DNA from: Anoplopoma fimbria
Lineage: Eukaryota; Chordata; Actinopteri; Perciformes; Anoplopomatidae
Length of the DNA stretch: 64,000 bases
NCBI RefSeq assembly: GCF_027596085.1
Contig: NC_072465.1
Span: forward strand, 15,056,857-15,120,856
Reading direction: 5' to 3'
Shown piece after piece: positions 44,701 to 58,472 of the stretch (positions are counted from its first letter, which is position 1; the number at the start of each line of letters is the position of its first letter). The notes beneath the pieces were generated by a model that ran no database searches, had not been told where the DNA came from, and was given only the letters and a program-made list of their open reading frames with translations. Made by a program: the position numbers and the translations under genes.

Positions 44701-47700
44701 GTTTGGCATCTTAAAGTGGCTGTATTTAAAGGCCAGCAGCTCTAAAGGTTTTCTCAATCAGCTTACAATCGGTGATGGAGTCCTAAACGTGAACACAAAC
44801 ATTTTTCTGCATGAGTCAGAGCAGTTTTGGTTCTTTCACAAGAGATTTCTGCCTGTTTGGTTTTGAAAAGGGTGGGGCTCAGCTGAGAGATGCACAAATC
44901 AGGATTTAGGAAAATTGGAATCATATGATGACACTTGAGGTGGGTGGCTTGACAAGCCAAAATCAATCAAATCTGATGAAATATTCTAAACTTTAACCTT
45001 TGTCTGTTTCTTATTTAGTCACAAATATTTGGTGTGAGAGAAGATTTCAAACCAGGTGTCTGATGCTATAGACCTGTGTGAACTTTAGGCAGTTTAATAT
45101 CACATTACCCTTCACAGTTGAAGGTCTTAATATTTGTTTAAAGAGTTGTATTACAAAATTAGAATAAATGATTACCAGATTATTCTAAGAAATATATCTT
45201 GTAGTTTACCTCACATCTCTCAGCCCCGGTCAAGGCATCGAGAATGTAAATCACATTGTTTTTGGGAGTCTGAATCAGATAGAAGTAAATCATAACTATT
45301 TGGTTTTGTTTCAGCATTTTAGGTAACATCTCAGAGCTTAGAACGATGAGAAAATAAACATTTATGTTGTGTGATTTTTTTTTCAAATGAATGATTGTAT
45401 TTACATTTAATTTGCATTGGGTAGGCTAACACACAATACAGCAAATAAATTAAACATATGAAAAAGGAGGAACATAGACAATTAAAAACACTAACAAACA
45501 AAATTTGATGGATAATCCCTTCCTGGCGTTGGATGGGATGGAGGGTGCTGTGAGATATTGAAAAAACAAATTACTGCATTTCAAAATCCATATTGTAAAA
45601 TAAACTCCAAAGCTTATGAATATACAGTAGTTGGTTAGTTGACTGAACATAAGGCTAACTTACAAACAGAAAAGGAGCTAGGTCTTCCTGTTAAGTTTTA
45701 AAGACTTTCACTTGAAATACTTTTTGACACTTCTGCACTCTGGGAATTTGAGTTCTTGTCTCCTAAAAGCCTTGCAGCGTTCTCTACTCCCACTGAAGCT
45801 CTGGTCCAGAACAGGATACTGAGCTATAAAAACTGTTATTGTGCCTTGGCAGAGGCTGTTTGAAATAATTGCATGGAAACTTCTCAGTGAGCCAAAGACA
45901 ACCATGACTAGAGGCAGTGAACTGCACTTCTTGCCACACATCATATATATGCCTGATTGACTTCAATGTAAGCACTTTGCTTTGCTGTTTGTGAAGAGAA
46001 CTCTGTACACCCTGGCAAAGGCTTCGGGGGGAAATCGATGGCAAACACCTTGAGATGTAAGGCAAGCTGGGTTGAGAGGGGACACACCCTGACCAGCCAT
46101 TTGAGAGGGACTCAGACATGTGACTTCCCAGAGACCACTGCATGCTGATAGCTCTGTATGAGGCCGGAGTGCAGTCACCCATGCAAACCTCCAGCGCTGT
46201 CTCACGGGGAGTGCATTGGGACCAGAGTAGATGCAGCAGTACAGTCACTATGATTTTATGGTCTCTGTTGTTATTTTCAGCTGTGGCTCCAAAATAACGG
46301 AGATGAGAGTTTTCGTCTGTCTCCTTGTGTTTTCTGTCTCTCCTTTCCTCCCCACTGTTCTATTACTGTATTTGTGTGTGTGTGCTTATGCTAATAGCCA
46401 GGCATGCAGGCTATCCAACAGAGTGTAATTCACAAGTTGTTTTCAAGGTGATGGCAACTCGTCCATTGTGCTTAGGTGAGTTTTGAATGGCCATAAATCA
46501 AATCAATGGCAGACAGTTTCCCAGCTGCCAGACTGACTGCAGTGCAATGTATCGTCAAGTGGGCTTAAACAGAGTCTCAAGGACAGTTTGACAAACGGAC
46601 GGAGGGAATCAGAGTGTCTCCGTCTCTTCTTTGCTCTCTTATCACCTCATCTCTTCGTTTCTGTTTTCTTCTATTTTACTCCCTACTCATTATTCAAGGC
46701 CAAGTAACCATATCAGCATTAAAGCTCTCATTACTGTATGAATTCTGAAGATAGAAAGAACCCTATAAATATATTTGTTTTATTCATCGAAATCAGAGGT
46801 TTTCAAAGGGGAGGTGGGAGTCCACACAGTTTCAGAGGAGGCTAGGTGAATGGAAGTGAAAAATATTACATTAGTTCCTACATTAGTTATCACAATAAGG
46901 CCAGCCGTCTCAGACTTTGAAAACACCTGATCTTAATGCATAAATATAATAACAATATCCTCATAAGCCATAACAAACATGGATAAATACTTTTCTATAT
47001 TTTTAAAGTCAGCTCTCAGACTGACAGAGACCTCTACATCCATGGATGTACCAAAGATTTGTATTTAGCAACAATAGTCACAGAAAAAAACCCTAATAAT
47101 AAATAGATTACTTAAAGTTTGAATCTACTCAAGCTACACACAAGCCATCCATATACTGTTGATTTAGTTGTGGTTTTAAATGTCCATACTAATCATCTTT
47201 CACTTTGGAGCCAATTGACACCAGTTACAGCCACAGATGTAAAGGCTGGCACGTTGACAGGCTTTGGTTGGAATAGCAAGATCTTCATTGTGCGACCCAA
47301 CCAAGAAACTCTGTTCTATTCTGAGAGAGACATTAGCATTATTGATTTATGAGATGCTTTTGATGCCGTTTGATCAGTGTGTGGAAACACAGGAATAGAA
47401 ATTCACCTATAAGTATCCATCATGTCCCACCACAGTAGCTGCTAATCGATAGAAAAATCTGCCCAACCACAGAGAGGAGGATTAAATTGTTTGTGTGTTG
47501 ATAAGAGTGTGTTCCACATGCATCTTATTTGCTAAGCCGAAATTATTTCTCAGAGACTTCAAAGACTCCTGTTGTAATCAGTTCTTCCACATTGCATTGG
47601 GACTACATCGTAACTACTCTACAATGTGTTGAGGTCGAGAAGGAATGTGCTATATATGGAACTGAAGTTTTACACCAGCACTTCTCTTCCTTTCACTCAG

Positions 47701-48454
47701 AAATTCTCAATTAACGTTCAAATTATGACATTAGGTGTTTGTGGTCTGTAAATGGCCTCCTTCATTATGGACCTGCTGTGTTACCACCATGGACAGACTG
47801 CTCATTTTGCCTGCCAGATACTGCCTACTCCCTCTGGACCTCTTTAGCATTTGACTAATTATGTGACTACATAATTGACCTAATGCACGGACTGGCTATA
47901 CATTCTTTAATTTCCCCTGTGTGGTTGTACACTGGTTCACAGACATCACAGTGAACATCGTAGGGGATGAATACCATGCATGAAAAGATAACATTTTTGA
48001 GTGAGACCACCATGCATCGGGAGAGGGTTATACAATATTAAGGCTTGTATAAGAGCATGAAATTCTCTATCTAAGGTCATAAAATGAAAATCACCAAATG
48101 TGGAGTTATGAAGTTTTCACGTGAAAATAGCAATATGATTTTGCACATATTAATGTTAAATTAGAAGTCTTCTTTAATTAAGAATAAGCAACTGCAATCA
48201 ATATTTCTATACTAACAATGGATCAAATTACTCAGTTTACGTGAAAATGGTCGCTTCAGGTGATTCATCCAGAGACAATTATCATCCGACTCTGCTGTTC
48301 CCCTTCAGATCTATAGAGTATTTTAGCATCTTTCACTCCTTGTTTGGATTTTATTTTCCTTTTCTGATTCAAGGATCCAAGGACAGAGGATGACGTACGA
48401 TGTACAGATTGTAAAGCCATCTGAAGCTAATTTGTGATTTATTTGTGAATGGCC

Positions 48455-48535
48455 TGGAATGGAATGGAATAGAAAGGAAAGGAAAGGAATGGAATGGAAA
48501 GGAATTGAACGGAAGGGAATTGAATTGAACTGAAT
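48455..48535. repeat. degenerate (GGAAT)n pentamer array
   Basis: GGAATGGAATGGAATAGAAA is followed by GGAAAGG/GGAATGG/GGAATTGAA variants for about 80 bp. The unit is the same pentamer as vertebrate satellite III DNA, but the array is short and impure. Confidence 0.85.
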
Positions 48536-51500
48536 CAAGTTGATTTCAGCTTGTGGCAGTTTTCAGAGTATTTGGGATATCATTATTTAACTGTGCTTTT
48601 GCCAAATGTTATGATTTGCTATTATGATTTGCTATTATGATTTGATTGGGTAGGAATAACAAATGACAAATGAAATATCAAAGCATTTTATCATAGTACA
48701 GATATCTCCTCTATTAGTTGCAGAGCATATGGTTTTAGAAAAGAGCTATTCTACTGTAGCCCCTCCATTGCCCTGCAGTTTCCATGGAGAGAGGTGATCT
48801 AGTACGCTAAACTAGCTTATCGCGCATGCCAGCTTGGGCAACACAGTATGCGACACATGCACACACAAACACACACAGACTCCCACTGCATAGTATCTCT
48901 GTTTGACGGACTTACTAAATCCGTGCTTTATTTTTAGTACAATGCCCTATCTGACTTTCCTTATAGTCCTCACACATTGGTGAAAGGGGGTTTGAGGCTG
49001 TCGACACTGATGCTGACATTTAAAAAGGTGAGAGGTCAATTGCGAGGGGAGGGAGACATGACTACTTTGCTGCAGAACTTCATTCATTATTCAGATGGGC
49101 TGTCATCGAGAGAACATCACTCAAGAAGATGCAGAGTGGTGTGGGGCCTCATGGTCACCCGCAGAGGAAAACATAAGTTTCCAGAGGGTTAGACATTAAA
49201 ACTACTTCCTAAGCTAGAGTTGCAGACCGCACCAAGGTTTTCATCGCTCACTCTGCATGCTTAGACTGAAAAGGTCAGTTTCAGCCACCCTTACAGGAAT
49301 GACAGGCATGACTGAATAATGCAAAGAAATGCTGTAGTCAGAACAATGCATTTTTCTGACAGCAGATATATTTTCTGTTGAGCCTCAATCTTTGTATTCC
49401 AACTCTGAGTTTCTGCTTTACATGACACTGCTCCCCGATATTGTTCTTTCGGCTTTTCACCCAAACTCAAGTGCTACATGTGCTTTACACTACTTGTAAT
49501 TAGGGACAGAGGAACAAAAAGATGGCTCATGCATTTTTAATCAGCTTCCTTTATCATGTACACCTCACCCAGGGTCACTTAGCTGTCAAAGATAGAGTAA
49601 AGAAGCACAATGTAACTGAGGAAGTCTAGAGCTTTTTCCTACAGTACCAGAGCTCAACAGATTTTCCTATACTTGCAACCACCCTTTGTCTTGGCTCCTT
49701 AATCATCCTCTGGTCATATGAGATGGTTGAAGGAGAAAGCGCAGTCTTGTTTAGAGGTAGCTGAGCCTGATAGATACGATGCAAGTTACACTGAAGCATC
49801 TCCCGGCCAAGAAAAGTGCTTCTCTCTTCCATAGAATTTCTCCGAAAACATGTTTATGAATGACTGAACATGATTTATTCTCAGGGAAAGAAAATAAAAG
49901 AATATATACTGTATTTACAGTTCCACTGTAACGGTGTGATGATGAGCATCTTTTGAATTATGGCCATATAATGTAGGCTTCTTATTTTAAATGAGACTGG
50001 TCACATGATACTCAAGGGAGGATAAGTTTCGGCACACATATTCAAACCAGCCTGATTCTTCCTTTAAGGTCCAACAGCTTATTGTTTTGTGTGAAGGGAA
50101 TTCCTTCTTTAAACGAAAGTGAAGAAGAAAGTGTTCTGGGGTTTAGATGATGGTAGTATCCGAACTGCATGGTTGAGTTTGCAAACAATACACACTACAA
50201 TAAGTGATTCAACAAATAAAAAACACTACAAGACAGCAACTTCTTGGATTTAAAATGTAATGTTGTTTGAAGTTCCTCCTGTCTACGAAGGCAGGAGGAG
50301 ATCCATGTGTGCACTGCCGCTCACAGCGTCTACCAGAGTAATCAACAGTAAATTTGACCTGTACTTGATACAGAACCCAACACCTGAGAGCTACATGGAC
50401 GAACAGTCAACAACAGTGTTCAATTAATACAAGCTCACCACCAGTCTCTCACAGTGGAGCATCCCTCCTGCCATGGTAGACAGCTAAATTAAATGAAGCG
50501 TCAGGTTGCAGTTAAAGCATATCGCCTTGCATCGTTTGGAAAGATGCTGGTGACACATTTACTGTGCAGTAAACATTAATTTCCAATGGGTTTATCTAAA
50601 GCCTGCACACATTATGTGACTGAGAGAAAATGTCAGCAGGGATAGAAGCAGATGGGCGAGAGAGATACCCATTGTTCTGCAGACCCATCTCAATACCTCC
50701 TGCTCTTTAGCAAATAGAGTGTGATAAAAAAAAAAGCAAACAGGGGAGCTGTGTTTAACAGCTCACATTTAGACCGAGATGTGTGCATTCACGAATAGAC
50801 AAATTAGCTTTAGATACAGTTGCGTGACTGGTGCACATTTCAAAATATACTTCACAAATGATCTTCTACAGCATGAAGAGGTTGAGTTCATCAAGCCCCC
50901 ACACAGAGATTGTGATTATTGGTTTCTGCAGAAAGCCCCTGCATGGTTTGTAGAGATAATGCAGCTTGAAGTCGGGTTGGTTTGAGTGGGAGTTGAGAGG
51001 TTTCCCTGGTGTCCCCACCTTTAATGATTGTCACAGATTAAGCCAGCACAGGGATTAGATATTTCCGTCACTTTGTTGTGACCCTCTCACCTTTCTGATC
51101 ACCTGTGTGACCAGAACAAGGAGAAAAAAATTGATGTGTCCACCTACTCTCTTTAATTCATGTGAAACAGAATACCTCAAACCAAGGCAATCAATAATAA
51201 CAGAAAGCGTAAAAACTGAAGTTAAGAGTATTTTTCTCTTTACTGTTTGATGAATTTTGTATGAAAAATAAGAACCCTAGCATGAAATTCCAGAGGAAAC
51301 TGTGACGTTGTGGTCTTTTCAAGAACTATTATCTACAATCCACAGAGATGTTATGGTGTTGTGTTTTAATGGTGTATGCATAAAGGGTATTAGAAGGACA
51401 ATGCAGAAGAGGTGTGCTTGTTAATATTATACAGGATGTTTCCTATCCTAATGAGGCACAGCCTGCAGGAGTCACAGGAGTGATGAAGCCACCTTAGAGA

Positions 51501-51716
51501 GACATCTAACACAGCCCCACCAGATTTTCTACTTTAGCACGGTAATGGCACTCCTCTCCCAAGGGGCCTCTATAAATAAATATGCTGTCACACGCATGTA
51601 CACACACAGACACACATTCAGTTGCACATAAACTGCACATTTTCCAACCTTTCTCGTGCTTTCATTGAAACACGTTTTCGGTTTAGCCTGTTATTTTGCT
51701 ACTCATTCTCCCCATG

Positions 51717-51840
<124 letters not shown>

Positions 51841-52259
51841 CTTTAATTAGACACAGTGATGTTATAATTTAGTTGATTGTTTGTGGCAGGCTGGAACCTT
51901 TTCATTGGACTACATCAAACTGTTTGTCTGTAGTTGTCTAATTTACCAACAGCAGACTGTCGGATTCACAAGTATGTTTCTTTTATAATCAAAGAAGGGT
52001 ACTGCAATGTTGTTGTTTTTTTACACAGAGGGAGACAGAAAGAGGGAGTGTGAGGACGTGAGTGAGAAAGAGAGGTTTGGTGTTATATAGATTGGCACTT
52101 TACTGAATGTTGTGGTTTCACAGTGCATGCAGTATGCACCTCAATATAGCTGGAAGTACTGCCATATATTTTAATATTCATTGGTTATGGTAATCACAGA
52201 AATGTGCTAATCCCTTAGTTAGATAAAGCTCACTAATTATCATGTTATAGCTTGTTTGA

Positions 52260-52745
52260 TTAATATGTACAAACAAGTGTAAAATGACAATTCGCTGTTT
52301 CATGTTTTCTTGGTGGGGGACCACTTCTTGTTACCTGACCCGCTAGATTGTTTGTAACACAGAACATCTGAGAAGCAGTCATTAGAAACTGGAAAAGGGC
52401 AGGCACTTTCAAAAAAATAGTTGGACGTGATTTGATGAACCATCTGTCCATCAAAATTGTTCTTTGCTCTTTTAATGAAGAGAAGCTCTCCAGTTCTGAT
52501 ATGACTGACGCTATTGCAGCATCTACCCTAACCTTTTTAGGAACCACCGTTGTGGCTCTTGGACTGGGAACTCTGACCCTGGCCAAACTAGTACCCTCAA
52601 CTAATAAGTGAGCTTTAGAGGTGTTGGTAGATGGATTTTTGTCTTGTGTGCATTTTATCCAAGAGTAAAGGGCTTGTTTATACTTGTTACCTAATGACTG
52701 CTGTAATTGGTTTCTAATGGGTGGTTCATTTGCACTTAATGGCAC
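52260..52745 (-). other. 161-codon open frame of unknown nature in kcnb1 intron 1
   Basis: This is the longest open frame in the window that is not a known exon or microsatellite artefact, antisense to kcnb1. The peptide begins MPLSANEPPIRNQLQQSLGN and includes VRVDAAIASVISELESFSSL. No catalytic motif, membrane segment or zinc finger is visible. At this base composition one such frame in 64 kb is only mildly unexpected. It may be a decayed fragment of a transposon-borne protein or chance. I do not recognise it. Confidence 0.15.
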
Positions 52746-55700
52746 AGAACCAATAGACTCTGAAGAATCTCAGTCACGATTTTCCACAGAAAACCCACTA
52801 AAATAACAAAGAGTAGACAGTAAGAGGACGTTATAGACATACAAAGGCAGTGCTGCTGTGCTTTCACTGTCTACTAACTTCACTGCAGTTATTAGACTTG
52901 AATTGAATGAATAATAGGCTAATGATAATAATGTAGATTCTCTACATGGCTAAAGATACCACACTTAAAATAGAAATACACATACAGATTGCCACACCTG
53001 TCTCCATGATACACTGTGCTGTATTAAGGCTTGTGTGCACTGTATTTACAGTAATTCTCTTTTCTGGGTCAACACAGCAAAGAATTGCAGCTGATTTTGC
53101 TTCTATTTAAAACTGAATATAAGGCCATACTTTCTGTCTCTTTGAAATTCTTTGCTGTTGTAGAAGTCTGGGTTTGTCTGTGTTTTTCATCTCTCCGGTC
53201 GCAAAGTTAAATAGTAAGGTTTGTAATGGGGGACTGACATTTAAGCGAGGAAAGCAAAAGTCTTTAAAAAATGTAGAATCCTGCGTGAACACATGGTGAT
53301 GTGAGAGAGGATCAAAGGCCACATCCTTGGAGTATTTCTATGCTAATGTTAGTGGTAATTATGAGAGGCTCCTGTGGTGTGCTGACTGAGGAGGAACTAA
53401 TGCTCATTTGTTATAATTACACTCTGGAGTAGTGTTTCAGAGAACTGTAGACGTGCAATACGAGACGTAGGAGATCACCTTAGTGGCACATGACTCTGTC
53501 TGTCAGGATGACACCACAGAGGAAGTCCCTTAGGAGCAGCTGAAAGCAGTACATCTTCTCAGGTCGGTCACCTTAGACCCTGTGGCTGACACATGCAGGT
53601 GTTTCTTATTATAAAGAATCACGGAAAGGTCCTAAGCATTGATATGGATATAAATGCTGTCGTGGGCACACCGCACTGCGTTAGACTAAGAGCCAGTGTA
53701 GCTGATAGTCTGGCAGTGCAGAGTGGGTGGATTGTGTGAGTTTCAATCACAATCCCACTAATCTCCAGGCAGCAGTCCCAGGAGTCCCTGTTCTCCCAAG
53801 TCTGCTGCCAGAGCCTCAGCCTACTCGCTGCTCTCATTTCTCTCGCTCCATCCTCCGCCTACCAGACACCAGTCACAAGTACATCACCTTACCTCTGTCT
53901 GGTGTGAGATATAGGCCAAAGAGGTATATAGGAATGTTGGTCTAAAGTGGGTCAAGCAGGAGATGAGGGGAGAGGAGAGGAGAGAAGGGGGTGTGGGTCA
54001 AAGGTTGAAGGTTGAAGGTTATGAAACTATGGAAGGTGAGTGAGCATACACCAGAGGTGCAAAATGTGTTCTGTTCATGGTCTGTTACTCTCTAGTAGTG
54101 CTCGATGCATACCACTACTCCATGTTTCCTCTTCCTGTATGTTCAAGGTCCTTTACTCTCTCCACTATATTTTGCTACAATATAACCCTTCTCTAGCCCA
54201 CGTTCTCTCCTGTCCACTTTTAATGAGTTCATATGGTAATGAAACCCACTGGATCAGGGCACAGTCACATGATACGCATCTTAGGATGCCGGTTTAAGCT
54301 CATAATTGTTGGAAAATCATTTGCTGATTGCCTCATCCTGTCTGTGACATCTATCTCTCAAACAAACCACCTCAGGCAACTCCATCTCCCACGAGAACAG
54401 AAGCCGAGAGTCGATGAGTCCTGAGTAAACTGAGCAGCGTGATGTAAATTGAAAGGGTTGGTGATCTGCGGGAAACTTGACTCCCATGTCGTTACATTAA
54501 CACATTTGTGGTTCCAGATGCAGCTCTGAGGACAGAAACACAGACTCAACTGGGACAGTCTGGAAAGTCTCACTGTGTGAGTGTGCCAGGGGCTGAGGCT
54601 GAGGAGTGAGACAATGAAGTGCTGCATTCCCTGGCTGCTGAGTTGATTGATTGTTTAATTGACTTTACACTATGCCATGCCCTCTTAATAATTGTCACAC
54701 CTGTCAAGCTTTTTGTTCTTTCTCGGCATATATGCAGTTTATAATGATAACAGTAGCAGCTTTTATTTGAAATTCTTCAACAGAAGTAAACAAAAATCTC
54801 CTCATTTCTAGCCGGCAGCTGTTGTAATTGTCGGCTGAATTAACATCTGTGGATGTCGGATTTTATAAACTGTAGCTAGCGAACTAATTTAGCTAACATC
54901 AGCTCGATTAATTGGTTTAAAAACTGCGTCTCTAACTGACCTTTTAATGTTTTCACCCATTTTTACAACATGAATTGTGTAAAAGGGTCCTTAAATGTGG
55001 AATTGGTGGCTCCCTAATATTTGCAAAAAAACTGAGACAAAGCTTATAGTTCCAAGGCAAAAAGGCAGCATCCTTAATTATCAATAATAAGACATGGAAA
55101 TGATGAAGGCTTCTGAACACTTGACAACTACATGGTGAATGTGTGTGTTGTGAGCAGGGCTTTTTTTATATAACCTGTAACCCCAGTAAAATATATAGTT
55201 TGCCTTGGAAGTGGCGTTCAGTTACTCAAAGTTGTCGGCTGAACTAGTAAGCCAGACATGCTAACGATTTGCAGGTTATGTTTGAACAAAGTAACACACA
55301 GTTTAATTCATTTCTAAGACCTTTGCTGTTTTTTTTTGTTGTGTGTTTTGGAAAGACATCCTCCAAACTCCAGCATTACTGCAGCTACATACACAATGCT
55401 TCAGCATGCAGATAAATACAAACTGTGCCAGGCATGCCGTACTGTTGCTACTTACATAATGCTATAAAAATAACTCAAATGAATAATAAATTATAATAGA
55501 CACTACCATGTGTTATATGTTATTTAAATAGGACTTGTAATTAACATTGACCAATATTGTTCCTCCTCTATCGTTTCCTTTTAAGAGTGGTGATGACAAC
55601 AGAATGTCCAAGTCGTTTTTTATCTTATGCCTTTATGTAATGCACTTCCTCGCGTGGTCCTCACAGTGGGTTTGCAGCAGGGCAGAGCTTTGAGAAAATG

Positions 55701-58027
55701 AGATGAGAAGGCTGATCATTAGAGCCTCTTCATCAACTCTCTGCCCAGATCAAAATCAGTATTAAACGGAAATCCCAGGGGCTATCCCATGGAGAACTTG
55801 GCTCTGTGGATAATGCCAACAACAGCCAAATCTCTTCGGATTTGCATTCTAATCTTAGTGTGATCTCTCACTCTCAGAGTCTAACGCTGAAAAGTGATTA
55901 CAGAAATGCTTGCAATTCTTGTTGCTAGACATACTCGCTATAAACATCGAGGATACTCACAGAGAAGAGATTTGATCAATTGTTATGTATCATTTGTAAA
56001 TTTAACACCTTTTTGCCTTGTGCATAAATATATTACACAGTATAAAATACTTTGCAAATGGAACAAAGATGTCATTTTATATGATGGGATCAGATAAGAG
56101 GTGACAAGGATACAATCAAGAATATTCAATGGCTAAAAGGTGTATAAATCAAGGTATATAGCTCAAATAGGAGAGCCCAACCTTAATATTTAATATTAAT
56201 TAATTCAGGAAGTTTAGTATCTAAGAGACGGTGCAGATGATTTGGTGTAAGTTTGATGAGACAGTTGAGGTCCTGAGCACTGAAAGAGAATGATGAGCAT
56301 ATAGCGTGCTCAGTATGTACATTAGAGGGGAAGGTTCAAATTGGTTTTGGTGTTGCCCAGGGAGGAATGGGAAATAAAGATTGCTTGAATGATTTAAGAG
56401 TAACTATTAAACCAGAAGTAATTGCACTCCAATGGTGTGGAAGTGAGCACGGGAAAAAAAGTAGATAAATTAACTGATTTGGGAATAACGACAGAAACAG
56501 AGGGGGAAGATGTTTTGATTGAGTGTGTCAACAACAGCTTTTCTCATACTTTAGGTAGGGAATAAATCTGACTTCACTTAAAATCAATGTCATAAATGTG
56601 AATTTGCCACTTTATTGAACCCTTCTGGATTGTTTTTACACTTGCATCCATATCAAAGTCACAGCAACAGCAGACACTTCCAAAATGGAAAAAGATGGTG
56701 TCTGCAACCGACAGGACACTGTGCAGTCTCTCTTTAATACATTTACACTACAGTAGTTCAAGCTGCACGAGCAGCAGAAGGGTCAGATTAATAGATTAGC
56801 GGGATGAATAACAGCCACAAAATAAAACGACTCCTTGATTGATTTCTTTCATAAAGTGAAGCACTGTGACTGCAAGTTGGACCGGCAATTAAGTGCTGTT
56901 TACTCAACCTACAGTAAGGTTTGATCTGTATTGGGGACTGCGTGCGGTGAGCAACTAGAGGTGAGATCAGGTTAGGTAAACTGAGGATTATCTCCAATGG
57001 GTGGTACTGGAGGTGAAACTGTTGAGGAGAAGGGGCACGAGAAGCAGAGAGAGAACGGCTAAGTGTGTTTTAATCTTTTGTCAGAATAGCCATGTACGGC
57101 AGTGATTGGCCGGGCCAGCGTGCTTGACTGTCAGCCAGTTTACAGCAGGCCAGGATGGATACAGGTAGTGTGTGGAGCATCAGGCAACAGTCTGACATGT
57201 GTTTAGCAATGAGTGCAGCTCTCCACTTGAGCTCCATACCTGGGAAACTAGAGCGAGGGCACATAATTAGACAGAAAAGTGTATATGTTTTGGGGGTTTT
57301 TTTAGTCATGATTTTGTCTGGCAAAGATGGATTTCACCTACTGAAATCTAACCACTTGTCTTGTCTTTCTCTCTGCCTAGTGTCTCAGCTTCAGGACCCC
57401 GAGGATGGCAGCAGCATTAAACACATACTTCTATAATTAAAGGTTTTGTTCCGTTTGCAAATCATTGTCACTGTCACTCTGACTTTATACAACTGGGAGC
57501 TTTGCCCCTTTGCAGAATGAAAGTCAGAAGCCTGCTACTTTCGATACTAGCTCTGTATCTTTCTCATTTCAACATATTATGAGGGCAAGATTTAGTCTGA
57601 ACAGATAATAACACAACTGCAGTTGCTAACTAAAACAGAGGTGATTGGATCATTATTGTGCGTGTTAAAGTCTGAGGTGGTGTATGAGCCGAAAGCAAGG
57701 GTGCCTTCCTGGAAGCTTGATGCTCCATGAGGTGCTTATCAGGTTTTACTCGTTTATTTTTTTTGTGGGTTTTTCCTTATTGTATTTGAAGGTCTGAGTT
57801 GATGTGAGTGTTTTTATCTTTTCTTTGCTTAAATAACACAAGCACTATGAAGCTATTTAACACTGCTAACTATTATTTAGGTTATATAAATACACTTTGA
57901 GTAGTTGATCTTGTTTAGTAGCAGTAGTAGTAATTGTAGCTTATGTAAGAATTGGAGTGAGCCTGATCCTGCTGACACCAAGAAAAACTAAATTTCCCTG
58001 AGGCAACCATGTTTATATGAATACACA

Positions 58028-58031
<4 letters not shown>

Positions 58032-58113
<82 letters not shown>

Positions 58114-58128
58114 TGTGTGAGTGTGTGT
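58032..58128. repeat. (GT)n microsatellite in kcnb1 intron 1
   Basis: About 97 bp of GT dinucleotides with two GA interruptions at the end, abutting the element at 58148-58472. Confidence 0.97.
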
Positions 58129-58147
58129 ATACATGTTTGTGGTTGAG

Positions 58148-58472
58148 AACTGCAACTAACAACAATTTTCTTTATCAATGAGTTTGCCAATTATTTTTTT
58201 ATGAATTATTCATTGTACAAAATGCCAGAAAAAAGTAATAAAAATGCTTTTTACAGTTTCCTTAATTTCAATGTTACATCCTCATCTAACTGTAACCTCA
58301 AAACAGGTCATTTATAATCCCATAAAATGAAGGAATTTACAAAATTCTCACATTTGCGATGCTGGAGCTAGGTTATGTTTAACATTTCTGCTTATTATTT
58401 ACTGACACAAAAAAATAAACATTTTTCCAGTCAACCTACAAACTAATTAATCGACAGATTATTTCAGCTCTT
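58148..58472 (+). mobile_element. hAT-like MITE of the 'ACTGCAACTAACGATTA' type
   Basis: The start AGAACTGCAACTAACAACAA, the internal AAAATGCCAGAAAAAAGTAA, TCACATTTGCGATGCTGGAG and the end TTAATCGACAGATTATTTCA followed by GCTCT match, in order, a short non-autonomous DNA transposon I know from many fish genomes. There is no coding capacity. It sits directly beside the (GT)n tract. Confidence 0.65.

Noticed and set aside
45784..46248. 154-codon minus-strand frame in kcnb1 intron 1
   Set aside because: No recognisable motif; serine- and cysteine-rich sequence overlapping another open frame in a second phase, as expected of chance in a locally GC-richer patch.
48323..48538. Open frame with repeated F-H-S-I-P
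   Set aside because: Antisense translation of the GGAAT-type repeat.
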